Below are positions 1-12,514 of a stretch of 64,000 bases of DNA, piece by piece. The position numbers and the translations under genes are program-made. The stretch spans positions 79,261,648 to 79,325,647 of the forward strand of contig NC_077241.1 of assembly GCF_947179165.1 (NCBI RefSeq). The letters run 5' to 3'. Source of the DNA: Solanum dulcamara (Eukaryota > Streptophyta > Magnoliopsida > Solanales > Solanaceae). The first letter of the stretch is position 1. Every line of letters starts with the position of its first letter. The notes below the pieces were generated by a model. That model was not told the DNA's origin. It made no database searches and saw nothing but the letters and a program-made list of their open reading frames with translations.

Positions 1-366
1 TAACAGCTTAATTAGAAAGAGCACACTTCTATTTACGTCATTAAGTCTGCAATGTGTTCGTCAAGTTGAACCAAGTTTGAACTATAACTTTAGTCAGGTA
101 AATCGAAATAGTGGTAGTAGGCTAAGCCACAATAATCGACGTTTGATGACAATCCAAACACTACGGCAACTATGTCTCGATCCTTAGCAAGTTGGATGGG
201 CTTATATGAATACTCACTGACCACGTTGCTCCACTTAAACTCACTATGAAACACACGTTGTACAAAATAAAAATAAACACAAAACTATACCCAATTAATT
301 AGAATCACCTATGTAGATCTTTTAGTTCAAAACCAAGAGAAATTATGTGTGGAATAACTTCCTTAC

Positions 367-2586
367 CTGAGCAGGAAAGCGAGATTCACCAGGGTTCTTC
401 TTGTCCTCCCAGGCCGATGGATCAATATTTGACCCACCAAAGCTTGCAGCCTGTAGTGGTTTATGCATTAGCTTTGACGAAAGAAAAACGAGAACACAAA
501 ATTCATCCATTTTTATCAACAATGTAATGCAAATAGTATAGAAATACACAAAATTACAAACCTCAAAAACTCCATGAAGCTGATGGGTCGAGTAGTTGTA
601 CAGAAAGAGAGGCAACCCCGGTGTTATTTGCCTAACTGAGTCCCTGTAACGTGGTGGCAAGCCTGAAATATAATTGTAGTAGATATCAGAAAAGGCAGAG
701 ATTTGATGGAACCAATTGAGTGAACTCCGCTGATCGACAAATTAACTCGCCTCAATTCTAAATTGGTTGGAGTCGATTATAGAATCCTATGTATTAAACA
801 GAAGCACAAATCTTAATGGAGCTAACAGTGTAAATTCATCGCACCAATATGGATTATCCTCCACTCCAAACTGGATGGAGTCAATTACGAAAACCTCTTT
901 ATTAAAGAGAAACACAAATCTTAATGAAGCTAAAAGTGTGATTTTCTCTGATTGATTAAAATACTAAGCCTAAATCCAAATTTTCGGTTTTTTTATAGAG
1001 ATCTTTTGTATTGATTCTGCTATATTCAGATCCAGTTCATCCCAAACCAAATATTGTCAAAATAAAATAGCCACTAAATTACCATCAGATCATCCTATTC
1101 CTCTTGAACTCCCACAGTTTTTTGTACACAGAATGAAATTAGGAACTTCATAAGCATCTCCAATTAATTAATCTAATAATCACCATTTCACTTGCAATTA
1201 TTGGTGTAAAGAGTCAAACTTGGAAACTATCAACCAACTTCTGGAACATAAAGGATCCATCAATTCTTCAACAAAAGCTTTACCAATTGCCTATTAGCAT
1301 CCTATTAAACCAATCAAAGATCCATTCAACACAACTTAATTCCACCTATTAGTCATAAATTTAACCACAACCACCAACATCAAACACAAGAAAATACCAA
1401 TCAAGCCAAATGATAAATAAATGAGAATAATCAATACTAGAAAAACCATTGCTAGATGTAAAGATTCAAACTTTGACACTATTCAACCAATAGGAGAACA
1501 AATCTAGATCAAAATTCCTTGATTTTTCAATTCTTCAACAAATCTTTAGCAATTGCCTATCATCATTCCTATTAAACCAGTAAAATATCCATTCAACACA
1601 ACTTAAGTCCAGCTACTAGTCAAAATTTTTAACTACAACATCAAACAAACAAAAATACCAATCAAGCCAAAAAAAAATGAGAATATTCATTACTAGAAAA
1701 TATAAAGATTCAAACTTTGACTATTCATTATTCAACCAATTTCTAGAACACAAAGGAGAATAAATCTAGATTAAGATTGCTTTTAGTCTCTCAAATCTTC
1801 AAACAAATCTTTAGCAATTGCCTAACCAATCAAGATCCATTCAACATAACTTAATTCCACCTAAACATCACAAAAATACCAATCAAGAACAATCAAGCCA
1901 AAATAAAATAGAACAATAAAAACACATTAAAAAAACTTACCAAAGAGCTCCCTTTTGAGATTCTCAGCCATAGTATCATTGTTGCAAACAAAAATATATC
2001 CACCAACTGTCTCATTTCTTGGCAAAGATTCTGCTGGTGGCAAAGTCTTAAACCTTTTATCAACACCATTCTGTTTCTCACTATTAACATCCTTGTTACT
2101 CTCTTTAACACTCTTGTTATTCTTCTTCACACTTTTATGCTCATCTTCAAAAAAACCTTTACCAAATTTCTTGTTTATCCCCTTTGTACCTACTGCAACA
2201 TTATTAGTACCCTTACTGTAACTGAAGTTCAAAACTTGATTTGAATAAACCCCTTTGTTAAAACCACCATTTAAACCAACCCCAAATACCCCTTTTCCGG
2301 CAGCACCACAGCCGTTCGCCGCCGTGAGAGCAGATGGGTCGGCGATTTTCCAGCCATCATTGCTAAAAAGATTGTAATTTGACTTGTTGGAAGAACTATT
2401 AGCAGTAGAGTTGAGGTCACCACCTACCCTGATATCAAAATTTCTTCTTTCTTCAGGCCTTTTAGAGCCATAGTTATTGCTCCAAATTGAATCGTTCAAA
2501 GAGAGATTTGCTAAGTTGTTGTTCTGCAGACGAAGCTGGTCACTGAACTGCCAGAAAGATGATTGATTGTTGTTGTTGATCTCCAT
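367..2586 (-). CDS. NRP1: Asn-rich DCD-domain protein (NRP type), 5' part, three exons, runs off the left edge
   Basis: Exons 2586-1941, 662-562 and 450-367, all with GT-AG introns and consistent phases (TTT G|GC TTG gives the FGLP signature). The first ~190 residues are rich in Asn and Ser and begin MEINNNNQSSFWQFSDQLR. The DCD (development and cell death) domain starts near residue 193 with GGYIFVCNND, continues FGLPPRYRDSVRQI and HGVFEAASFGGSNIDPSAW, and reaches PAQ at residue 277, where the donor CAG|gtaagg cuts off. The remaining DCD exon and the C-terminus lie left of position 1. The N-terminus and domain order match the Arabidopsis NRP1/soybean NRP-B family as I know it, which acts in ER- and osmotic-stress cell-death signalling. 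The role is inferred from the family. ATG at 2586 is the first in frame and opens the conserved N-terminus. Confidence 0.9.
765..953. repeat. two-copy direct repeat, period 108, in NRP intron 1
   Basis: Unit 1 starts at 765 (GGTTGGAGTCGATTA) and unit 2 at 873 (GGATGGAGTCAATTA). Both continue with an AGCACAAATCTTAATG-like stretch. The copies differ by scattered substitutions, so the duplication is not recent. The short reading frames across it are repeat artefacts. Confidence 0.75.
1200..1915. repeat. three-copy imperfect tandem repeat, period about 265, in NRP intron 1
   Basis: The anchor CAATTGCCTA occurs at 1284, 1550 and 1815, spacing 266 and 265. Around each anchor the same order recurs: an AGATTCAAACTTTGAC-like start, a TTCAACCAA block, TTCTTCAACAAA, the anchor, then CCATTCAACACAACTTAA. 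The third copy is shortened. This array makes up much of the 1.28-kb first intron. Confidence 0.8.
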
Positions 2587-2606
2587 GAGTTTTTTTTTTG
2601 CAGTTA

Positions 2607-2747
2607 TCTTGAATACCCAAGTGAGGAATTTGTGTAAAGATTTAAGCTTTGTTGTGAAAGAATGGACTTTTTTGCTTTTTTTTGTACTTTTCTTGGATAC
2701 CCAAGTGAGGAATCGGTATAAAGATTGAAACTTTGTTGTGAAAATGG
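2607..2747. repeat. 84-bp-period direct duplication in the presumed 5' leader of the NRP gene
   Basis: TCTTGAATACCCAAGTGAGG at 2607 recurs as TCTTGGATACCCAAGTGAGG at 2691. About 58 bases on each side of the period match well. The block lies between the ATG (2586) and a TATA-like box (2762-2767), so both copies would be transcribed as 5' UTR. Confidence 0.75.
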
Positions 2748-2761
2748 AGAAGGTGGGTGAG

Positions 2762-2767
2762 TTTATA
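2762..2767 (-). promoter_or_regulatory. probable TATA box of the NRP gene
   Basis: TATAAA on the minus strand about 175 bases upstream of the ATG, which predicts transcription starting near 2730-2735. This is position and motif only. Confidence 0.4.
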
Positions 2768-2769
2768 TG

Positions 2770-5700
2770 GAAAAAAGGTGTAATGGAGTTGAGGAAATAT
2801 CCAAGAAAATGAGGATGGTGGGGTGGGTGAGGAGTGTTGGGGATGGCGTGTGAGATTGTTAAAGGAGAGTGTGGAAAAGTAAAATAGTGGAAAAAAGCAA
2901 AAAGGAAAGAAATTTGATGGGATCCAAAGAGGAGTGAAGTATTTTTAATCCATCATAGTGTTATTATTTTTATCTAATAATTAGTACTACTTCTATATCT
3001 CATGAAATTTATCTATAAAAATAATTTCATTAATAATTTTAATTTAATCTTTATATAACTTATATCTTATTTCGTCAAGCTTCAAAAACAATTTACAACA
3101 AAATGAAAAAGAAAGAGTGTGAGCACATCTTAGATAAGTTGTGCCCTGATAAATCCCGAACTTATAAAATTTATTTTCTTAAAAAATATATTTTTTTTCT
3201 AAAAGCTGTTTACACAAATAATTTTGAAAAAATAAGCAATTTATATTTATCAAGTCAACTTTGAAAAATGTGTTTAATAGTATTAAATTTATAGTGAGTA
3301 CTAGTAGTACTTAAAAGATAATAATTAATTATATTTAGATCTATATTAGGTGGGCGAATGAGAGAGCGGTGATGGCCAAAAAAAAAAAAGAAGAATTCAC
3401 GCGGTTTAGAAAAGCCCAGAAAGCGACAAGAAGTTGGTGCTCGTCATTTAAATTTGTAAACAAAATTTTATTTAAAAAATATTCAAATTATAAAATGTTC
3501 GAATTAAACATCTGAATATATGATAAAAATATTTATATTACATATTTTAGATTTAATTTTTAAAAAAAAAATTATGTGTATTCTCAAATATCTATTTATA
3601 TAAATAAATTAACTTAATTACTTAATATATATTTAAAAATATATATAATATTTAATAAAATTATTTTATCATTTGATCGTGAGCTCAATTTCAATAATTA
3701 AATACAATTTATTGAAAAATTTATGAGGAATATTACTTATTAAGCCATGATAAAAATAAAAAAAGACTAATGTGAGACACAAGGATAAAATAATTATCAG
3801 ACAATAGGGACCCTAGACTTTTGTTTTATATTCTATTTTAGTCCTTTTTTGTTAAATTTTCATAAAGATATGCTTAATCATCTCCAATAATGATTTTCTT
3901 TCCTTCCTTTATACTTTACCAAAACATTTATCCTCTTTGCTTTTTCCTTATTTCCTTTTTTGCATTTGTTAATGCAGAATTAAAAATGGATAACTGGTAA
4001 ATTCATTTCAATTATGACATGAAATATTCATTTCATTTACTGATTTAAAAACTAAATGTGATATGCAAAAACATTTTTAAAATATCATATTTCAAATTAA
4101 CGTAACTCATAAATGAACCTATTTTAGGTGTGTATAATGAGTTTTTTTTTCTATATTATGGCTTAATATGTCGTAGTAAGTGTGCATATTTTATTATTCA
4201 ATTTATTAATCCTACTTACTATTTAACTGTTACATAGAGTTATTTTTCAGGAAGTGTAAAAGTATTGGTGTTATTATTACGTATTCTTTTACTATTTTAT
4301 TTTTTGATTTTATTATTGTATGTTACTTTTTTTTACTTAGGTGTTGGTATTGTTCATTGTTTTTATCGTTCTTTTTAAATTTACTTTAGCATGATTTTAA
4401 ATTTTAATGTGTTTTATTTGAACAGAATCTATATCAGAAATAGTTTTTCTATCTTCACATGATAGGGGGTTAGATTGTATACCATATACATTAACCTTCA
4501 AAGACTCTTTTACTTGTGAAATTTCACTAGATATATATACTATTGTAAAAAAATTTAAAATGCATAAAGCATAAATATATTAATTAACTTGATCCCAGCT
4601 TATATTTATGTCATCTAACTTTAAATATACATAAGTAAGTACTATTTAAATTTGTATAAAATTGAACATGTAAGACACACGCATCTTACGTGGCATAATA
4701 TGCGTTTTAATTGGCATAACACAAATTAATTCAAATACATCTCAAAAAAAATCATTATGTAAAACGTATATATCTATTTATATACACCCAAAATATAGAT
4801 AACAGTTAAAATCAAATTAAATAACTCTGTTAGTTTTAAATTGGATAAGGATAATTTCTAGGTCATACAAATGTTGTAATCTACTTGCTTCCAATTCAAT
4901 GAAATCCAAAATGGAAAAAGAATTGTGTTCACAAGAGGAATTCATGGGAATCTTCTTCTTTTTTTTTGGGTGCTTAGTTGCTAAGTTAAGACTCTTACTT
5001 GTGAGGTGTGACGTGGAATTAACTCGTGTTATTTATGTGGTGTCACATGAAACACCAAGGATGATGTAGTGGCACTTTTTAGGTGGCTTTGTTTTTAAAA
5101 AGTTAACATAATAATTTTTCTGATTTTTTTTTTCGCAAAATCATTTCAACCAAATGTCATTAAAAAGGATGGAAAATTAAGCAAATAGTAAGTCAAAAAT
5201 TCGCAAGAAAACATTAAAAAGGTTTGGAGAAAAATATAGCCAGCATTTTAATTTTAAAACGTAACGAAATACTTCGTATTAGCTCATAATAATAGTGAAA
5301 TACACTATTTTTATACGCATAATAAATGTATATGTGTGTATGTAGTATCACACAAAATAATAGCGAAATATATTACAATTGTGCGCTTAATAAGAGTATC
5401 TCATGAGCACATATATTATTTATGTGTAACTGTATTTCTGTGCTTAATAAATATTTTTACATATATACAATATGTCTATCTAATTGTATCCTTGTTATGG
5501 AACTCCAAACTATCGCTTTATATTATTTAAAAGAAGTATTGTTTTTTCAAAAATGTAAAATTACATCTGCAAATGGTAAGTCAAAAATTCTCAAAAAAGA
5601 ATAAAAAGTTTTGGAAAAAAGTTCCAACAATTTGAAAAGAAAAAGGAAAAAAAGACGTCTTTTGGGCTTTAGATAAGGCCCACAAATTTGGACCTTGACC

Positions 5701-8700
5701 CGTTTGATATCTGGGCCTGTTCGTCTTTTCAACACCAATGACCATGTGAATGCGTTTTTATTCGTTGATTACGGGATAAGAAATTCTTAATAATAATTTT
5801 GAGATAAAATATAAAATTATTTTATTTTATATTTGATTAGTGATATAAATTAATCTCGTAATTATTTATACGAAATAACTAATCTCATATATAATTCATG
5901 AGATAATTTTGTCTTACACCAATCGTACTTGTAGCAAAAATTTAATTTGATTAATAAATGTCATGATGTTTCTTTTGTCATTACTTATTCTTTGCAAGTC
6001 TACTTTTTGTGTCCTATTTTTTTAGTTATTAAATATTAATCCACTTTATGTCAAAAAATTCGAATAGTAGCAAAGAAAGTTCATGAGGTGGCCCTAACGA
6101 AAGACGAGTCAAGCAAAATTAATAAGATTTAGAAGATAAAGGTTCATGTGATATCTTATTTAGGTGATTCTCATATTAAAATAAAAAAGAGAAGTATTGA
6201 ACTTTATAAAACATAAACAAAATGTACATTCAAAACGAATAATACAAATGTACATTCAAAATGAATAATATGTATCATAAATTTAGATTGCGACAGATAA
6301 CTTAAGTATTCATAAATTAAATTCAAGTAGGGTGATCATGAAAATTATGGAGAAAATGGAGACCAATTATTGTCACAGAGAGAAGTAGTAGTCTCAAATT
6401 AATCTCATTAAATAAGTCATAAATAGAACATGGCATATCTTAGGGTTGGGGGTGGGGGCTGTCTAATGTCTTTATTACTCCTAATATATTACCAAGTCAA
6501 ATAGTCAATGCCTTGGAAAACTATTCTATCAAATATATTCAATCTAATTAAATCCCCTTTAATTTCTTCAATTTTACTTTTCTTTATACTTCCAAAATCT
6601 GCAAACTCTGAATTTTATCAATAGTAGTGGTCACTCACCTCTATTTAATTTTTGTCACGTGGTATTTGAATCAGTTTGCAAATATAATTTAATTGCTTCA
6701 ATTAATATCAATATGTAAGGAACAAGGACATACTTTTATTTATCAATAGTATTTTTGTTTTGTGAAAAAAATAATGTAACTTTTAAATTAATATATAATT
6801 AGTCTTTTTGTGCAAAAAAAATAAAATAAAATCCAAATATAGTTTCCTTCTAGAAACCCATCCTATGTTTAAAATGGATATTTTATTATTTTATGTGCAT
6901 ACACTATGTGTGAGAGTGATTTGGGGAATCCAAAATACCATAAAATAGAAAGTAGTGAAAATTTCTAGCAATAATATTGATTGACTCAATATCTGATTTA
7001 ATCCAATAATGTACGGTACTCAACCTTATGGGTACATATAATATATAGTTCCGATAGCAGTTGCAAATATGAAATTCAAAAACGTAATATTATTCGTGAT
7101 TATTTTAATATAAATATTGAGTACATTTAAATTTTTACCTGTTCAATATATATAGTACATGATATATTTCTTTTTTATTTAATGTTTCAATATCTACACT
7201 GAATAACGAATACTAAGCTCATTAATTGATTCTGAATATATAAAAAAAGTAGTTGAGAATTTAGGATGGCCTCCAAATAGAAGATATAATAAAGAAGTTA
7301 TTCTCTTACTATTGAATGCAATTCAGTCTTTTTCTTTGGAATTTTGACTAGTAGTACAAGTTTGTTCATAGTATTTTCTTTATTAAAAAGCTATATAAAT
7401 TACAAGTTTGATATTTTTGTTCACATCGATATAACTTTATCGTTATTTTAAAATTCTCTTTTAAAGATAAATCTTGATAACTCCGACTTCTACGATGGCT
7501 TCTACCTCTTTCCATATCAAAATTTATATTAAAAAAAATATGTTTAGAATATATGTATAGGTGCAGAACACATCTTAATTCAATAAAAAATCACATCGAA
7601 TGAATTTCAAGATCTTGTGGTCAGCCATCTGCCAACCACATTAATTAATGATGCTGCTCTATTTCGTGTATATATTTTTATACATAGCCATATATTATTA
7701 CAAATTAATTTGATCTCAAAATTCATTTCTAATCTATTTTAGTAAGAATATAATATTAACGAATAATCATTATAATTATTACTCAAACAATAATTAAAAT
7801 TACTATAATGTTAATTAAATATATACATTTTAGACCGAACATAGGGTAAACTATCATAACGCAAGCATCGACGGTTGATTTCAGCTTGAACACGTAATTT
7901 ATATTGTTACACAAAATTATTTTATCATTTACTTCAGAGTGTAATAATTTATATCTTATTACCCATCCTATAAATGTAGTACTCCTTCTGAAATAAATAT
8001 CGCTTTAATTACCCCCCCCCCCCCCCAAAAAAAAAAAATATCATCCCAAAAATAAGTATCAATTTAAGATTTCAAGATAAAAATAATAATTGTTTCTAAT
8101 TATACGTACCTTTGTATTAAAGAACTATTTTTTAATAATGCTTAATTCTCAAAAACAGCTGATATATAAAGGGTAATTTAAAAAAATAAAGAGAAAACTA
8201 CGTAAATTGGACCCATTAGGCAAAATATTTACCCAAATTAGACCTAGCTCAACTTATTTATCTTTATTGGACCCACTATCCAAATTATTTACCTGACTGT
8301 CCCCTTGTTATATTTACTGAACCATTCTTCTTCATTCTTGATATCATCGGAGATGGTATGTATATACTCTGATGCTATCTACTAACTTTGATGGTATCAA
8401 TCGGTGCAGTCTTTTCACTGAAGCACTGCATGTTATTTATATATTCTAATGGTATTAAGAAGTAACTGAGTAGTGTTTTCACTGAAGCACTGTTTCTTCT
8501 TCTTTGATATTATCAGAGTGTATATATATATTGATGATATCAAACAATAAATGCAAATTAATAGTTAAAAATAAGGAGGGGGGAGGGGTTATAAAAGTAC
8601 CGTTTGATAATAGTTTTTCTTTTTTGGGTACAAGTGTTCTTTTTCATTTAATAAACTATAATATAATTGTTTATAGTTTCTATATGTAACAAAACTAGTA

Positions 8701-8880
8701 CACCAAACCCCCCTTTAATGGCACATTATTTCTTGTTTGGTCTTATGAATTGAAGTCTGCAACTGTCACTATATTTATGTGTTGCATTTATCGCCTTTTT
8801 TTATTATATATTATTATTATTTTCTTGCATAGCAAATACTATATTTAGGCGGATTCTCCAAATCCCATATGCAAGAAAAT
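2770..8880. other. gene-free intergenic region
   Basis: No coding region can be supported. The sequence is very AT-rich. It contains a short tandem repeat around 6218-6272 (two GTACATTCAAAA units), a possible weak MITE relic around 5765-5930 resembling the element at 22645, and a pair of CACTGAAGCACTG repeats near 8420 and 8480 in a degenerate dispersed repeat (about 8170-8720). The short frames near 5336-5738 and 8504 have no recognisable domains. Confidence 0.6.
8012..8038. repeat. C15-A12 homopolymer junction
   Basis: Fifteen C followed directly by twelve A. Unusual in this AT-rich context, and its length is prone to sequencing or assembly error. Confidence 0.9.
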
Positions 8881-8888
8881 TATAAAAG
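8881..8888 (+). promoter_or_regulatory. probable TATA box of the KAS gene
   Basis: TATAAAAG 176 bases upstream of the KAS start codon at 9064, in a pyrimidine-rich setting (TCTCTCTCTG follows at about 8924). Inferred from motif and distance only. Confidence 0.45.
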
Positions 8889-9063
8889 AAATTGACTTTG
8901 TTATTTACTCCATTTTCTTGGATCTCTCTCTGAGTTGGCTTTATTTTCCTATATATCTACCAACATGATATGTTGAACTAAAGATAGAAAGTAGCCAAAG
9001 AAAAAGGCTAACTTTTTAATTTTTTTTAAAAAAACTAGATTTAATCTTTTGTGTTTTGAGAAG

Positions 9064-12000
9064 ATGAGCAGTATTACTAGTAGTTGTTATTCTAATTTGA
9101 TACTGAAGAAGAAAGAATCAAGAATCAATTGTGGATCTCATTTACAATACAATGGACTTAGAGCTATTGAAACTGTACAAATGCCAGCAAACTCTGCTTC
9201 TTCTAAGCCAAAAGGTATTATATTATGATCTTCTTGATAATTTTTTTAGTAGACAGAGAGACGGATTTAGAATTTAAAGTCAAATGACTGTGATGTTTTA
9301 CCGTGTTAAATACATTTTTATTTTTAATTTTTTTTCATATGCATGTATAGTTTGAGCTGAAAGCAATAGATTCATATGAGCACACAAAATCCCACTTGTG
9401 GATCACACTGAGTATGTTGTTGTTGTTATTGATGATGTTTCTTTGAATACTCTGCTGGATCTTTTAGTCATCTTTGTGTGAACTATAAGTCACGTGTTCA
9501 ATCCGTGGGATTAGACATTGATATTTTGCATCAAGATAGTTTGCGTACATCACACCCCTTGGAGTGAGGCTCTTACCTCAGCCTTGCGTGAACGTGGGAT
9601 GCTTTGTTTTTGTTTATGAATAGATGGTGGAGTTTTATCATTTTCTTTTAGATCTTTGGTTTTGTGTATTTCCAGTCTATTAACTTTCTTTCTGATAAGT
9701 GGTTGAAGAAAGTTTCTCTTAGATGCAACTTGTAGGTATTAATGTTGGAATGTAGTATAAAGAATGGTAGAAAGCACAATAGTTCATGAATAATGTAACT
9801 TCATTTCTTTTCTGGATGTTTGTTTCACTAATTTCAATCTTATGTTATCGATGTTTCATCAGTTCAATAACTCTTCATATTTTGGGTGTGTTCGGTACCA
9901 AGAAAAATGTCATCCTAAAAGTATTTGTATATAATCTTGATGAATACTATGGGAAGTCGAAGTGGGGTAGGGGTGTGAGGTGGTGGGGATGGGGACTAAG
10001 AGGGCGGGGAGTGAAGATGGGGCGTGTTGGAGGGTGGGAAGGACACAATCAATGTGGAATGTCACTTGTGAAACTTATTTTCCTTACTTCTACTTGCCGA
10101 GCACACCCTTAATGTTGATGTTGGATTTTTCTTATTATCATAGTGTTGTGCTTCTTATTTCTTATTTTTCCGTTTTATCATGAGAATAAACCTTGTGGCA
10201 AACTTTGGTATGTTTCCATGTTCTGTGATTTTATCACGAACGATTCTAATCTAGTGAAATGTTTTAACATAGCTGTAAAATGTGGAAGAATCAGAGCCAT
10301 GGCCTCTCCAGGTGTTTCAGCTCCCAAGAGAGAGACAGACCCGAAGAAAAGGATTGTCATAACTGGAATGGGACTTGTTTCAGTCTTTGGAAGTGATATC
10401 GACAATTTTTACAACAAACTTCTTGAAGGACAGAGTGGAATCAGTTTATTAGACTGTTTTGATGCCTCAGATTACTCAGTTAGGTTCGGGGGACAGATTC
10501 GTGATTTCTCTTCCAAAGGTTACATAGATGGAAAGAATGATCGTCGTTTAGATAACTGCTGGAGATACTGTCTTGTTGCTGGAAAGAGGGCCCTTGACGA
10601 TGCTAACCTTGGCCAACAAGTTCTTGAAACTGTGAGTTTAGTAAAAAAATATGAGCTGTAAATGATCAAAAGCATAAAATGTGACTTGACTTTGTGTGTT
10701 GCAGATGGACAAAACGAGGATCGGCGTCTTGGTTGGATCGGGCATGGGAGGTTTAAAAGTTTTCAGTGATGGAGTGGAAGCCTTAGTTCAAAGAGGATAC
10801 AAGAAAATTAGTCCATTTTTCATTCCTTACTCAATCACTAACATGGGATCAGCACTGTTGGCTATAGAAACCGGACTAATGGGACCTAATTACTCTATTT
10901 CAACGGCTTGTGCATCTGCCAATCACAGTTTTTGCGCGGCTGCAAATCATATTAGAAGAGGGGACGCAGATATTATGGTAGCAGGTGGAACGGAAGCTGG
11001 TGTTACAGCTACTGGTCTTGGTGGATTCATAGCTTGTAGAGCCTTGTCTCAAAGAAATGATGATTATGAGAAGGCTTCAAGGCCATGGGACAGGAATCGT
11101 GATGGATTTGTCGTTGGTGAAGGCTCTGGTATCCTGGTATACAGATTAATTCGACTACTTTTTTCTTTTGCTCTGACTCTTATCTCGTCGCGTTTGTTCA
11201 AAATCATTGGTTAGTGACTTGATCGAGTTATTGCCACACGAACAGGTCATGGAAAGTTTGGAGCACGCGTTGAAAAGAGGTGCTAATATCATTGCAGAAT
11301 ACTTGGGAGGAGCAGTCACTTGTGATGCTCATCACATGACCGATCCTCGCCCTGATGGACTTGGAGTTTCGTCTTGCATTACTAAGAGTTTGGTAGATGC
11401 TAGAGTTTCTCCAGAAGAGGTAACACTGTTCGTTTGTTTTCTGATCGAAAATGTCATAACCTATTTAGATTCTGATATACATATTATTGTATTAACTCTG
11501 AATAGGTAAACTACATTAATGCTCATGCAACATCAACTCTTGCTGGAGATATGGCTGAGGTCAATGCCATCAAGAAGGTCTTCAAGGATACCTCGGAAAT
11601 CAAAATGAACGGGACAAAGGTGAAAAGTGAAAACTACGTTTATTTTCCTTACGATGACTAACTAAATAACTATCATATAAATGTTAGTCTTTTCTACCAA
11701 TTAACTCGAAATTCATTTCAAACTAGAACGAAAAAAACAATCTGTTCATTTTAAGTGGGACAATTTACAACCTATTGAATGATCAGTATTACAAGACCTA
11801 TCTACCACCATTAACTGGTTTAAACGTTGATTCAGTTGTTATTTGAAGCTCATTTGATTCGAATATATTTGTTGTGTTAGTCGATGATTGGTCATGGACT
11901 CGGGGCTGCTGGTGGAATTGAAGCCATTGCAACCATCAAGGCAATCACAACAGGATGGCTTCATCCAACCATCAATCAATATGTACTACTCACTAACTTC

Positions 12001-12431
12001 TCTGCTTTAACACGTTCTGATTATCGATAGCCCAACTGTTCTGTAACCATTCCACGACTTATTTCTCTGTAGGAATTGGAACCTCAGGTTACGATTGACA
12101 CCGTTCCAAATGTAAAGAAACAACATGAAGTGAACATCGGTATGTCAGTTTATCCTAATGCACAATTCTCACTTAACAGTTAGCTATGTAGTAATAAAGT
12201 ACCCACAAAACAGAAAAGAGATGAAAGGCAGATTACTTATAGACAGATAGTTGCTCGGATTTTTCAAAAATGCATTTTTGGAGGATCGTGCAACAACATT
12301 TTTGGAGAGTCGGAGGAGATATTCACAGTAGCCTCATGTAATCCTTTTCATTTTCTTTTGCAGGTATCTCCAACTCATTCGGATTCGGAGGGCATAATTC
12401 AGTGGTTGTTTTTGCACCCTACAAGAATTGA
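9064..12431 (+). CDS. KAS1-like: plastid 3-oxoacyl-[ACP] synthase, KAS I type, complete, eight exons
   Basis: Exons 9064-9214, 10273-10631, 10705-11136, 11246-11419, 11506-11619, 11881-11982, 12073-12139 and 12364-12431 give 488 residues; every junction is GT-AG and in phase. KAS enzymes condense acyl-ACP with malonyl-ACP in plastid fatty-acid elongation. The N-terminal ~65 residues are Ser/Lys-rich and acidic-poor, as in a transit peptide, before SAPKRETDPKKRIVITGMG. The catalytic triad is present: Cys239 in STACASA, His379 in NAHATSTLAGD and His415 in SMIGHGLGAAGG. The glycine-rich C-terminus FGFGGHNSVV is intact. It looks closest to KAS I rather than KAS II. Several residues near the acyl pocket differ from the KAS I I know: CASANHSF instead of CATSNYCF, EAGVTATG instead of EAAIIPIG, GHGLG instead of GHCLG. 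This suggests a specialised paralogue, which is an inference. A SINE relic and a G-rich MITE sit in intron 1. Confidence 0.93.
9485..9610 (+). mobile_element. degenerate tRNA-derived SINE relic in KAS intron 1
   Basis: GTGTTCAATCC resembles a pol III B box. It is followed by TTGCGTACATCACACCCCTT and a GTGAACGTGGGATGCTTTG 3' part, a layout seen in Solanaceae SINEs. The 5' end and target duplication are not resolved. Confidence 0.55.
9884..10108. mobile_element. G-rich fold-back MITE (hAT-like ends) in KAS intron 1
   Basis: The left end GGGTGTGTTCGGTAC pairs with the inverted right end (reverse complement GGGTGTGCTCGGCAA). The core (about 9963-10040) is packed with GGG/GGGG runs on the plus strand. 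The segment ACAATCAATGTGGAATGTCA is shared, with one change, with the element at 33571-33885, so this is a repeated family. No clean target duplication is visible. Confidence 0.65.
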
Positions 12432-12508
12432 ACAAAAGTTCAAGACAAGAAATATAGTTCAAATCTTAAAGAGATTATTCATCATGTGAAAAAATTATTT
12501 TCTTCATC

Positions 12509-12514
12509 AATAAA
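12509..12514 (+). terminator. poly(A) signal of the KAS gene
   Basis: AATAAA 78 bases after the stop codon. It is the first canonical hexamer downstream. Confidence 0.5.

Noticed and set aside
1955..2221. 88-codon plus-strand frame rich in Leu and Phe
   Set aside because: Antisense shadow of NRP exon 1.
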